The translations under genes and the position numbers were made by a program. From the NCBI GenBank assembly GCA_013285705.1, contig JABDHA010000037.1:1-39330 (forward strand): a DNA stretch of 39,330 bases, written 5' to 3'. The DNA comes from Acidobacteriota bacterium (GTDB taxonomy: Bacteria > Acidobacteriota > Terriglobia > Terriglobales > Acidobacteriaceae). Positions within the stretch are counted from its first letter, which is position 1. Every line of letters begins with the position of its first letter. Of the stretch, positions 25,962-34,614 are shown piece after piece. Under the pieces are notes generated by a model. That model was not told where the DNA came from. It did not search any database and saw only the letters and a list, made by a program, of their open reading frames with translations.

Positions 25962-28900
25962 ATGAAACGAGTCGTCTTATGGGGCTTCACTCTGGGGATG
26001 CTTCTAGGAAATCTAGGCGTCCATCAGCGCGCGTGGGGCCAACAGATCACTGCAGCAATCACAGGGACAGTTGTTGATTCAGCCGGCGCGTCCCTGAATG
26101 GCGCTGCTGTCACGGTCACCGATGTCGATCGCGGTACCGTCTACGACACAAAAACAAGTGACAGCGGCAGATTTAACCTTTCGCAGGTTCCGATCGGTAC
26201 CTACGACGTGAAAGTGGAAGCGTCTGGTTTCGAAACGATTATTCAATCTCATCTCACTCTGGTGCTCAATCAGACGGCCCGTCTCGATTTCAAGATGAAG
26301 GTGGGTGCAGTGACCAATACCGTGCAGGTCACTTCCGAGACACCACAACTGCAGTCGGATACGACACAGGTCAGTACCCTCATGAATTCCAGAGCGGTCA
26401 CAAACATTCCGCTGGCAACACGCAATTACGTCGAGTTGACATTGCTGGCGCCGGGCAGTGTGCATCCGGATAATTCGATGTTCAACAACGGTGATAACAC
26501 CGCGAGCGGCGCACGGCCCTATATCAACGGCAACCGCGAGCAATCGAACAACTTCATCCTCGACGGAATGGATAATAACCAGACGTCGGACAACCTTCTG
26601 GCATTTACTCCCACGCCGGACGCCATTCAGGAATTCAATCTCATTACGAACAATGCGTCGGCGGAATTCGGCAACTACATGGGCGGCATCGTCAATGCTG
26701 CCATCAAGTCTGGCACGAACCACTTCCACGGCGATGTATGGGAGTTCTTCCGCAACGACGTTCTCAATGCCAACCAGTGGGAGAATAAGTTAAATCCAAC
26801 CCAAGTACTAGCGAAGCCGACAGTCCGATGGAACATGTTTGGCGGCACACTTGGCGGTCCGATCTTCAAGGACAAGCTATTCTTCTTCGTGGATTACCAG
26901 GGACAGCGCTTCGACCATCCTGCAAGCAGCAGCTTCATCACCGTTTTCACCAATGCCGAACGCAATGGTGATTTTAGCGCTCTTCTGCCAGGTACGCAGC
27001 TTAAAGATCCAATCACGGGTACGCCTTACCTCAACAACCAGATTCCGATCGGCCAAAGAAATATTGTCGCGACAAATCTGTTTGCCTCCAAATTCTATCC
27101 AACGCCGATCAACGACGCGACCACCAATAATGCGATCAATACATTAACCCAGGCTTTTAACGCGGATCAGGGGGACATCAAGGTCGACTACAACATCACC
27201 TCAAAAGATCGTTTTGAGGGTCGGTATTCGCAGGGATACCAGAACGATCCTTCAAGCAACTCGCTGTTGATCCTGAGCAATACCTTCGCGTCAGCTCCTA
27301 TCCACAACTTGGTTGGATCGTGGACCCATACCTTCAGCCCAAGCATTTTGAACGAAGCCCGTCTGGGAACGAGCTGGGTCACACTTTTCAACGGAAACGC
27401 CTTCGATCCCAGCATTGGCAATCTGGGGACCGAACTCGGAATCACGAACGGCAATGCCGGCGGCCCCGGCCTGCTATTGCTTGGCTTCGGCGGCGGTCAG
27501 GCGCCCGCGCCCAACAGCGGTTCCAGGCTCACCAACGTCGGCAGCCAGATTGTACAGCAGGACTTCGCCGACACTGTCATTCAGTTCGATGATGGTGTAA
27601 CGTTCACACGTGGCAAGCATGTCTTCAAAACCGGCTTCCAGTTGTGGCGCTATCGCATCAACACCGGTTACACCGGCAACACCGGCGAATACGGCGATAT
27701 CCTCTTTGGCGGCGGCAGTACTGGCGTCGATTTTGTCGGCGATCCAGCCGCCGATTTCTTCCTCGGCTACCCGGAAGCCAGAGGTATCGGCGTGAGCGCC
27801 GGTTTTGTCTGGCATCAGTTGTCATGGTTGTTTGCAGGATACGGTCAGGATGATTGGCACGTTACCCCGACTCTGACCCTGAACCTGGGATTGCGATATG
27901 AAGCTCACACACCTTGGGTCGAACTCAACAATCGCCAGTCCAATCTGGATCTAATTACCGGCGCACTCGAGCTTGCAGACCAGAACGGCAACAGCCGCTC
28001 GCTCTACAACTCGGTGTACGGTCTTCCTGCTATCCAACCCCGCATCGGCTTCGCTTGGTCCCCGGAAGCGTTTCACAACAAAACAGTGATTCGCGGCGCC
28101 TACACCATCTCCTCCTACCTGGAAGGCACGGGCACCAACCTGCGACTTGCCAGAAACCCACCCTTCACTCCTCCTGAGGTTGGAGCGCAATATGCGTCGG
28201 CCACGGTTCAGACGCAGGATGGCCCTGGAGGCGCACTTCCGGGCAACCCCTTTGCAGGAGCCATCATGTATGTCTGGGATAAGACTGTCCAGCCGGCGCT
28301 TGATCAGGAGTGGAATCTGACCGTGCAGCAGGAACTGACACCCACGACCAGCCTGCAGATGGGATATGTCGCCCAAAAGGCAGATCACCTGATGGTGCCG
28401 ATGCCCTATCTGCAGAAGCAGCTGGTCAACGGAGTCCCCACGACGCCGTTCTATTTCCAGGACAACCCTGCACTGATCAATGTTCTCTCGAACGTGTCCG
28501 GAACTGCTTCGGTGGGCTACATGAACTACAACTCGTTGCAGGCAGTCCTGCAGAAGCGCATCGCCAATGGGCTGGAAGGACAAGTGGCCTATACCTGGTC
28601 GCACTGCTTTACCAACAACAGTGGGTACTATGGTATTGGTGGTTCGGCTGCAAGTGCTACATCAGCATCTCCCTACTACCAGAACCTCTACAACCCCGCA
28701 GGCGATTACGCTCCCTGCTACTATAACTCCGGCAACATCCTGGCCGCTTTTGCGACCTACGACCTGCCGATCGGTAGAGGCCAGCGTTTCGGCGCTAATA
28801 TGAATCGGGTCCTCAACCAAGTAGTCGGTGGTTGGCAGGCATCCACGATTGTGTCCACACATACTGGTTTCCCACTGGCGATTGGTGACAACGACGGCGA

Positions 28901-29306
28901 TGCCACAGGAACCGGCGGGCGTGGACCTCGCCCAGACTGCGGTGTTCAACAGGTATTTAAACGCAGTCAGCTAGCCCCGAATTTTGGGGGCTTTCAATGG
29001 ATGAGCGCTTCGGGATTCTCTCAACCTGCACCAGGTCACTTTGGAAACTGCCCGGCGCAAGGACCTATTGATGGCCCGGGATACTTTGACGCCGATATAG
29101 GGCTAATGAAAAACTTCCACTTCACCGAAGCGGTGTATCTGCAGTTCCGGACGGACTTCCTGAACGCCTTCAACAACGTCAACCTGGGCCACCCAGATAC
29201 CGGCTGGAGCGCGAGTACGAGCACATTTGGCCAGATCGGGCCTGCAGCCGGCACGGGTTCACAACCAGCCAGAAATATTCAGTTCGCGTTGAAGATGTAC
29301 TTCTAA
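25962..29306 (+). CDS. Oar-like TonB-dependent receptor
   Basis: The product has 1114 residues. A signal peptide (MKRVVLWGFTLGMLLG) is followed by a carboxypeptidase-regulatory-like domain (about residues 30-110: AITGTVVDSAGASLNGAAVTV through KVEASGFETI) and a plug-like region with NGNREQSNNFILDGMDNNQ and GGIVNAAIKSGTNHFHG. A very long barrel follows, ending in ARNIQFALKMYF with a terminal aromatic residue as expected for outer-membrane insertion. This is the Oar-type receptor family greatly expanded in acidobacteria, with substrates mostly unknown. GGAGG ends 5 bases before the ATG and fixes the start. It is a single-gene unit closed by the terminator at 29337. It differs in subfamily from the receptor at 14332-17184. 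Confidence 0.92.
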   Translation: MKRVVLWGFTLGMLLGNLGVHQRAWGQQITAAITGTVVDSAGASLNGAAVTVTDVDRGTVYDTKTSDSGRFNLSQVPIGTYDVKVEASGFETIIQSHLTLVLNQTARLDFKMKVGAVTNTVQVTSETPQLQSDTTQVSTLMNSRAVTNIPLATRNYVELTLLAPGSVHPDNSMFNNGDNTASGARPYINGNREQSNNFILDGMDNNQTSDNLLAFTPTPDAIQEFNLITNNASAEFGNYMGGIVNAAIKSGTNHFHGDVWEFFRNDVLNANQWENKLNPTQVLAKPTVRWNMFGGTLGGPIFKDKLFFFVDYQGQRFDHPASSSFITVFTNAERNGDFSALLPGTQLKDPITGTPYLNNQIPIGQRNIVATNLFASKFYPTPINDATTNNAINTLTQAFNADQGDIKVDYNITSKDRFEGRYSQGYQNDPSSNSLLILSNTFASAPIHNLVGSWTHTFSPSILNEARLGTSWVTLFNGNAFDPSIGNLGTELGITNGNAGGPGLLLLGFGGGQAPAPNSGSRLTNVGSQIVQQDFADTVIQFDDGVTFTRGKHVFKTGFQLWRYRINTGYTGNTGEYGDILFGGGSTGVDFVGDPAADFFLGYPEARGIGVSAGFVWHQLSWLFAGYGQDDWHVTPTLTLNLGLRYEAHTPWVELNNRQSNLDLITGALELADQNGNSRSLYNSVYGLPAIQPRIGFAWSPEAFHNKTVIRGAYTISSYLEGTGTNLRLARNPPFTPPEVGAQYASATVQTQDGPGGALPGNPFAGAIMYVWDKTVQPALDQEWNLTVQQELTPTTSLQMGYVAQKADHLMVPMPYLQKQLVNGVPTTPFYFQDNPALINVLSNVSGTASVGYMNYNSLQAVLQKRIANGLEGQVAYTWSHCFTNNSGYYGIGGSAASATSASPYYQNLYNPAGDYAPCYYNSGNILAAFATYDLPIGRGQRFGANMNRVLNQVVGGWQASTIVSTHTGFPLAIGDNDGDATGTGGRGPRPDCGVQQVFKRSQLAPNFGGFQWMSASGFSQPAPGHFGNCPAQGPIDGPGYFDADIGLMKNFHFTEAVYLQFRTDFLNAFNNVNLGHPDTGWSASTSTFGQIGPAAGTGSQPARNIQFALKMYF

Positions 29307-29336
29307 CTATTGTTTCAAGTTCTCCTGATAAGTTCA

Positions 29337-29375
29337 CGGGGCAGACGCTCAAGCGTCTGCCCCGTTCTTCATTTA
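29337..29375 (+). terminator. Intrinsic terminator of the Oar-like receptor gene
   Basis: A perfect 13-base inverted repeat, CGGGGCAGACGCT at 29337-29349 and its complement at 29352-29364, is followed by a T-rich TTCTTCATTT. It is 31 bases after the receptor stop codon. The stem is very strong although the U tract is broken by C and A. Confidence 0.85.
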
Positions 29376-29709
29376 CGAGTAGATTCTTTGCCTCGCTTTC
29401 CTGCTCCTCTGCGCCGCCGGCGGCGCACATGTTCACAGCGCTGCCGTTAGCCCAGCCGCGGCGGGAGCATGCTGCTACGCTCGCTGAGAACGGCACTTAC
29501 AATAACAAAATATCCACAACAATTGTCATTTCACGCCCGGCTAGCCGGACACCGATTTCTTCGTCTTTTGGTTCATCCGTACCGAATGAGAGAACTAATT
29601 TTAGGCAAGTGGGCATTCTACTCAACGATACCGATGTGCTCGATGCGAACATTGACTTACGTGCGCAACCGAATGGAAAGGAGTAAGGATCACCCGATTT
29701 GTCCGCGCT
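29376..29709. other. Intergenic stretch with unconvincing frames
   Basis: This region has overlapping open frames on both strands (29429-29686 plus, 29497-29751 minus). None has a ribosome site or a family resemblance. GC-rich CGCCGCCGGCGGCGC near 29411-29425 forms a small palindrome. I call no gene here. Confidence 0.4.
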
Positions 29710-30148
29710 ATGAGACGGTGTCAGTCCTGTTGCAACGTTTATCATTTGCACGAAATGCCAAAAGACTCAACTTCTCAACGAAGCGGAATTAGCGCCACCC
29801 GACTTGGTTGGCTCATAAACGCAAGCCTTGCACTCCTTGCGCTTGTGATCCTGATGGTCGTGGGCATCCTTACGCAGCGAGCATTTGGGTTTCTAGGCCT
29901 TGTCATAATGTGTGTTTTTGGCCTGATCTACTATCGCCTCTCGAAAAACGACGTTACCAATTCCACTCAAACTGGCACTAATCCCAAGTTGAGCCAACGC
30001 ACACGCTGGTACATTCTCGTGGCGAGAGTGCTCTGGCTTGTACTAGCACTTTGGCTCATCAGAGAACGACGCGTGGCTACCTCGGATTGTAGGAGCATCG
30101 TTCGTCGCATTCCTTATCTATGGCGACGTAATGCAGAGGCACGGCTAA
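29710..30148 (+). pseudogene. Four-helix membrane protein with an apparent frameshift
   Basis: The frame starting at ATG 29710 (or ATG 29755) encodes three clear hydrophobic helices: LINASLALLALVILMVVGI, FGFLGLVIMCVFGLIYY, and WYILVARVLWLVLALWLI. After about 30063 the same frame turns into Arg- and Ser-rich sequence and ends at 30177. Shifting one base there instead gives NDAWLPRIVGASFVAFLIYG, then DVMQRHG and a stop at 30146-30148. That supplies a natural fourth helix and C-terminus. The simplest reading is a one-base indel in an otherwise intact four-helix inner-membrane protein, or a sequencing error. No family is recognised. Confidence 0.5.
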
Positions 30149-30282
30149 GTAATTCCTTTCATATCTTTTTGGGATGATTGTTGGCGAATCACCGGCTACA
30201 CAGAAGTTTCTCGTTGAAATGTCCGTATTGCAGACCAGACACTATTCACCCGGCTCCTCTAACTCATGACAAAATTGCTTCT

Positions 30283-30594
30283 ATGAACAGCCCGAGCGAA
30301 GCTCTGCTTTGCGAAATTGAAGCGGAGGCACGTGAACTAATTTCAGAATTAGGCTTGGCAGGATGGACCGTTGCTGCTCTTAAATGCGACGGGGATGTCT
30401 TCGGCAATTGGTACGTAGATTTGTGTCGAAATAGTCGTACTCTACGATTGGTAAAGGACAGGAGCCAATATACGATTAATGGCCCACCTACACAAGAAAT
30501 GAAAGATGTTGGCCTTTGGAAGGCATTTGATTCGTTTGGGGAATTTCGTCGTTTGGTCAGCGAGTGGGCGAGATTACCGGAAGATCATCGCTAA
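30283..30594 (+). CDS. Hypothetical soluble protein, 103 residues
   Basis: The product starts MNSPSEALLCEIEAEARELI and contains ELGLAGWTVAALKCDGD, FGNWYVDLCRNSRTLRLVKD and a C-terminal FGEFRRLVSEWARLPEDHR. The helix-strand pattern with a compact C-terminus looks like a small alpha/beta cytoplasmic protein. The frame extends 35 codons upstream to ATG 30178, but that part has several Cys and His residues in poor context, so I start at 30283. No family is recognised. Small proteins of this form are often found as stand-alone accessory genes next to mobile elements, and an IS110 fossil is directly downstream. Confidence 0.5.
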   Translation: MNSPSEALLCEIEAEARELISELGLAGWTVAALKCDGDVFGNWYVDLCRNSRTLRLVKDRSQYTINGPPTQEMKDVGLWKAFDSFGEFRRLVSEWARLPEDHR

Positions 30595-30709
30595 CGCCGC
30601 CTACACCGACATTACCCAGCGCATGTGAGACCCGACCGACGGACTGAAAGGTCCGTATGCCGACTACACGGCCACAATCCGTCCATGAGCGCGTCGGCCT
30701 CACAACGAT

Positions 30710-31413
30710 AGAGGAGGCGCAATCAGACCTCAGCTTTGCGATTTGTTCATCAAGTAACTGCAGCGCGAGCATTTGCCCGTGCATGGGATGCGATCTTCCG
30801 GTAAGGCTTCGACCAGTTGTTCTTCGGTGCACTTCAACCGGTCGTCTCCCAACAACGCCAGGCTCTTTGCGTCGGTCTCGCCGTTGGCCAGAGCATGCAG
30901 GATGCGAAGACCGCTCGATCCCAGCAGATCGCTGACGACAATCGACAGCTTGATGCGCATCTCTTCCAGCAGACACTCGATCTGACTCTGTATGCGCACC
31001 CGATCGCGTGTGAGTTGAAGTTTCATGCGGGTCAAGTTGCGCCAGATGCGCTGTTCTCCATCGGGTACAAAACTGAGAATCAGTTCCTTTGCAATCAGCC
31101 GCCGTACCAGCCGCTCTGCGTCCTTGAAGTCATGCTTGCGCCCTCGTGGAGCGCGGTTGGAAAATGCCTGCGCCAAGTGCAAGCACATATGCGGCTCCAA
31201 CTCCAGCCACACCGATCGCCAGTACTGCGCCTTCGATTCCATCACCGCTTCTTCGACGCCCCGCTCCTGCAGCCACGTCGATAAGCGGCGCAACTCACTC
31301 GGCATGGTGGCAAATCGCCGCCGCTCCGGCTTCAACTCCGGCGTGCGTGCATCCATGACCACCACCATCAGGACCTTCTTGTGTACGTCGATTCCTGCAA
31401 TCTTGTCGGCCAT
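30710..31413 (-). pseudogene. IS110-family transposase, frameshifted and C-terminally truncated
   Basis: From the ATG at 31413 (GGGAGG upstream) the frame reads MADKIAGIDVHKKVLMVVV, the classic IS110 start with the first DEDD Asp. It continues with EEAVMESKAQYWRSVW and GRKHDFKDAERLVRRLIAKELI, which carry the other acidic residues. The sequence matches well to CTEEQLVEAL, then breaks. A one-base shift near 30800 restores TGRSHPMHGQMLALQL, then LDEQIAKL, in the neighbouring frame before all resemblance is lost near 30715. The C-terminal transposase_20 domain with the serine nucleophile is missing, so the element is dead. The 53 codons upstream of 31413 in the same frame are non-coding flank. 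Confidence 0.85.
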
Positions 31414-31943
31414 CGCAACCTCCCGGCGGGATGGGTGGCGCGACACAGATTGGTTCAAACACGCATCCCAGACCAAACTCGGAAACGGCCTCAACAAATC
31501 CAGAGTTGCGCCGGTCTTCGCTGTTCCACGCCACGTCCATCGTAAAGGCTCGCGGCTCAACACGATTTTCATCCCTATGGGTGGGCCGCAGGCCCATGCA
31601 TAACTCGGAAGTCACCCCAAAAACGAGTTCCTTCCGGTTGCGCCACCATCTACCCGGGACCTCCGAGGGCTCCCTGTTTGGAGCTCGATGAGCGACATTG
31701 CCCCGATATTGCCAGCCGACTGTAGAGGAACCCCCCGGCGGCCGCTTCGAACCCGACTTGACTCTCGATTCTCCCGAGGTAGTCGCCGCAGTCGAAGGCG
31801 CGCTCAAGCAGTGGCCCCGTCGAGCGAGGGTCTCATGGCCGCACTCTAGCCCGTCCAACGACTATTGGCTCAATTACCAGGCCCTGACTGTGCGGGCCAA
31901 GGCAGCGAACCAGGTCCAAGTAACCGGATCAGTGCGCAGAAAA
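31414..31943 (-). ncRNA. Non-coding 5' flank of the IS110 fossil, possible bridge-RNA relic
   Basis: No gene fits these 530 bases. Long frames on both strands (31295-31858 minus, 31698-32003 plus) are Arg-, Pro- and Gly-rich and lack ribosome sites. In active IS110 elements of the IS621 type, the non-coding end next to the recombinase start encodes a structured bridge RNA. Here a hairpin at 31576-31602 pairs TATG and TGGGCC with GGCCCA and CATA across a GCA loop, with a 2x2 internal loop. This is the kind of stem with an internal loop expected for such an RNA. The boundary of the element and any guide pairing are not visible to me. Confidence 0.25.
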
Positions 31944-32825
31944 TCAAATTCGGTGCGGCTTACGGCCCGTAGTCTTGCGGGTTTGGGTCACAGCTGCATC
32001 TAATCGTTCCGCGATCGTGACGAAGGTGGGTGTAGGGCCTGTCCATCGCAAGGCATCCACATTGTCGAAAAGCGGGATATCGGTTCGAAGTGTAGCGAGA
32101 GTTCGAAAAAGCAGAGCTCGATCCATCTGTCTGACGAGCGTGTCTGCCAGGGCGCTCGCGCCTGCGGCGTTCACCTTCCATTCATTACAATCGCTGGGGA
32201 TCGATTCGAGATGAATAAATTTTGCCAGCACTGCCGCTGATGATTTTGCACCCCAGCCCCGTAGACCTGGGTAACCATCGGCGGCGTCACCGACCAGCGC
32301 TAAGTAGTCAGAAATCGATATGGGTGAGACGCCGAATTTTTCGATGACACAAGCTTCATCGCACGTTACACCGGTTCGCCGATTCAATTGGACAACTCGC
32401 GTGCCCCGTACACATTGGGCAAGATCCTTATCCGGGGTACAGATAATTACTTGCTCGACACGTGCGTCTTGCGTGGCGATGGCCGCCCCGGCTGCGAGCG
32501 CGTCGTCCGCCTCGAACTCCACCATCGGCCAGACAACAATGCCTGCCGCCGACAGAACCTCTTCGAGCAGGGGAAATTGCTCTAACAGGTTGGGTTCAAT
32601 GCCTTCGCCAGTTTTGTAGCCTGGCCACAATGCATTGCGGAACGACTCGATCACATGATCGGTCGCAACCGCAATGTGCGTGGCTCCCTCCCTGATCATG
32701 CCCAGCACCGACGCAACTACACCTCGGACAGCAGCAACCTCGCGTCCATCCGAATCTCGTGCGGAGGGCAAAGCATAGTAATGCCGGAATAGCTCGTATG
32801 TACCGTCGACGAGATAGACTTTCAA
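31944..32825 (-). CDS. Stand-alone FEN-type 5'-3' exonuclease
   Basis: From the TTG at 32825 the product has 293 residues and begins LKVYLVDGTYELFRHYYALP. The metal-binding residues of the PolI 5'-nuclease/FEN family are present in order: VDGTYELFR, ATDHVIESFRN, VEFEADDALA, CTPDKDLAQ and LVGDAADGYPGLRGWGAKSS. The last leads into the helix-3-turn-helix DNA clamp. It is a free-standing exonuclease, not attached to a polymerase, like the ExoIX/Xni type or those carried by actinobacteria. GGAG lies about nine bases before the TTG. The frame continues upstream to 32909, overlapping the region before the divergent phosphatase gene, so the start is uncertain. A role in Okazaki-fragment or flap processing is inferred from the family. 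Confidence 0.85.
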   Translation of the reverse strand: MKVYLVDGTYELFRHYYALPSARDSDGREVAAVRGVVASVLGMIREGATHIAVATDHVIESFRNALWPGYKTGEGIEPNLLEQFPLLEEVLSAAGIVVWPMVEFEADDALAAGAAIATQDARVEQVIICTPDKDLAQCVRGTRVVQLNRRTGVTCDEACVIEKFGVSPISISDYLALVGDAADGYPGLRGWGAKSSAAVLAKFIHLESIPSDCNEWKVNAAGASALADTLVRQMDRALLFRTLATLRTDIPLFDNVDALRWTGPTPTFVTIAERLDAAVTQTRKTTGRKPHRI

Positions 32826-33011
32826 GCAAAAGCTCCGATACAACCCGACCGAAACAATAACCGCCTCATCAATGCAACGATAGGTATCTGATCGCTTCCT
32901 GTGCGCCAATTCCTCGCCAGCCTACTCGTCTACCCTGGGACTGAGATGGTTCGATCACATTTACATTGGTTCTCAGATACATCTGAGAGACCAAATGGGA
33001 TAATACTTGGT

Positions 33012-34037
33012 GTGACTACCCTCGACCACTCTCTGAGTCGCCGTCGTTTTCTTCGCCAAAGCTTCATTTTCAGCGCTGCGGCGGCATTGCGTCCCTTTAC
33101 ATCTTTCGCGACCATAGACAAGTCATCGCCCAATCCCCATGCCGCCCACGCGCTCATGATCGGCGACTGGGGCGACGACCGCCATCTCGAGTCACAGACC
33201 TCCGTCGCTCGTGCCATGGCCGCCTATGCGCGACAATACAGGCTGAAGCAGGACGCACTCTTTCTTCTGGGCGATAACTTTTATGGTGAATTCCCCGGCG
33301 GGGTGAACTGCCCCCGCTTCCGCACGGATTTTGAAGAGATGTATCCGAAAGACGTCTTCGATTGTCCGGCCTATGCAGTTCCCGGCAATCATGACTATGA
33401 GGCGCGGCCAGAAATCAAGTTTCAGTCTCAGCTTGCCTATGCCGCGCGCGGCAATACACGCTGGACCGAACCCGCGCAGTGGTACAGCTACAAGTTCCCC
33501 CTCCATAATCCGATAGCGACCGTCATCGCGCTGGACAGTAATATGCCCTTTCCTGACGGTAAGTTGACCCATGGCTTCACTCACGTCATGACCGAGGAGC
33601 AACGAAAGCAGCAGCTCGAATGGTTCAAAGCCGAATTGGCAAAACCGCTCACCACGCCTTTCCGTATCGTCATCGCACACCATCCGATCTTCTCAAACGG
33701 CCCGCACGGCGACCATAAGGTACTCATTGCAGATTGGGAGCCTCTTCTCCGCGAACACGAAGTGCATCTGTATCTGGCGGGGCATGATCACGATCTGCAG
33801 CACCTCGAATTCGAGGGCCATCCCACCTCCTTCTTCCTCTCTGGCGGAGGTGGTGCGGACCTCTATAACGAACGCAACGAGGTTGTTCAGCGTGGACCCT
33901 TCTTCAACAAGGTTCACGGTTTCAGCCATCTGGAAGCGACTGAGAAGCTCCTTACCCTCCGTCACCTCGACACCGACGGCAAAATAATTCACGCTTTCAC
34001 TAAATCGCCCGATGGCAAGGTAACCATCCTGGCCTAG
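33012..34037 (+). CDS. Tat-exported purple-acid-phosphatase-like metallophosphoesterase
   Basis: From the GTG at 33012 the product has 341 residues and begins with a twin-arginine signal, SLSRRRFLRQSFIFSAAAAL, implying export as a folded protein. The metallophosphoesterase motifs are IGDWGDD (Asp52), LLGDNFY (Asp88, with Asn89 and Tyr91), PGNHDYE (Asn126, His127), IAHHPIF and AGHDHDLQH. The Tyr in GDNFY is the residue that gives purple acid phosphatases their colour, and the overall layout resembles the tartrate-resistant ACP5 type. It should hydrolyse phosphate monoesters in the periplasm. Longer starts at 32901 and 32946 are possible, but the Tat motif is best placed by 33012. The gene ends inside mobile-element debris. 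Confidence 0.87.
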   Translation: MTTLDHSLSRRRFLRQSFIFSAAAALRPFTSFATIDKSSPNPHAAHALMIGDWGDDRHLESQTSVARAMAAYARQYRLKQDALFLLGDNFYGEFPGGVNCPRFRTDFEEMYPKDVFDCPAYAVPGNHDYEARPEIKFQSQLAYAARGNTRWTEPAQWYSYKFPLHNPIATVIALDSNMPFPDGKLTHGFTHVMTEEQRKQQLEWFKAELAKPLTTPFRIVIAHHPIFSNGPHGDHKVLIADWEPLLREHEVHLYLAGHDHDLQHLEFEGHPTSFFLSGGGGADLYNERNEVVQRGPFFNKVHGFSHLEATEKLLTLRHLDTDGKIIHAFTKSPDGKVTILA

Positions 34038-34050
34038 CGACGTAAGATTG

Positions 34051-34131
34051 GCCAAGCACCTTGTCGGCTGCGCCAAGCGCCACGGGATGAAACGTAGTCT
34101 CGCCCAGGTCAATGCCAACCGAATGTATCTT
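34051..34131 (-). mobile_element. N-terminal fragment of an IS1111/IS110-type transposase
   Basis: Minus-strand codons encode KIHSVGIDLGETTFHPVALG and AADKVLG, closely matching the first 30 residues of transposases in the IS1111/IS110 group. That group typically begins with a KVHSVGIDLGKTTFHLVALG-like sequence. Only this piece remains. It is continuous and in frame with the group II intron reverse transcriptase remnant upstream, so together they make one chimeric frame. The fragment ends just before the metallophosphoesterase stop codon at 34037. Confidence 0.75.
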
Positions 34132-34614
34132 CCTATGGCCAGTGTTGATCAGCTTGTGGACATGTCGCACTGCGTCCAACGCGCTGCGGTCTGCCCGATA
34201 GGCATACTGCTCAGGCTGCAAGTCGGCTTCGAAAATCGGTTCGAGCACCGACATTGCCGCCGTCTCCACAACCCTATCCCGGATTGTTGGTATCCCTAAC
34301 GGCCTCTGCTTCCCATCCGGCTTGGGTATGTATACCCGCCGCACAGGTTGCGGTTGATAGGTTTGACTTTTCAGTTCTTGCGCCAGTTCGTCCAACCACC
34401 GTTCCAAACCGTGCTGTTCGATGTCCTCGAAAGTCTGATTGTCCCCTCCTGCTGCTCCGCCATTGGCTTTGCAACGTTCGCAGGCATACATCAGAACATC
34501 CTTCCGGTACACCTTGTCATACAGCGCGTAGAAACGAAAGTCGGGCGATTCCTTCGCTTTTGCGTGTAACGCCGTCTGCAACTTCTGAACGCTTGTTAGG
34601 GTTGTTAGGCTCAT
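34132..34614 (-). pseudogene. Truncated group II intron reverse transcriptase/maturase
   Basis: From the ATG at 34614 the frame encodes MSLTTLTSVQKLQTALHAKA, then DFRFYALYDKVYRKDVL. The conserved start of the RT domain follows: RRVYIPKPDGKQRPLGIPTIRDRVVETA, VLEPIFEADLQPEQYAYRADRSALDAVRHVHKL. Resemblance to group II intron RTs (LtrA-like) stops at INTGHRK, before the YADD active-site block, the X/maturase domain and any HNH endonuclease. The frame then continues into transposase sequence. It cannot be an active enzyme. The intron RNA upstream is listed separately. Confidence 0.87.

Noticed and set aside
31295..31858. 187-codon minus-strand frame over the IS110 5' flank
   Set aside because: It overlaps the real transposase start in another frame and is Arg/Gly/Pro-rich without a ribosome site.
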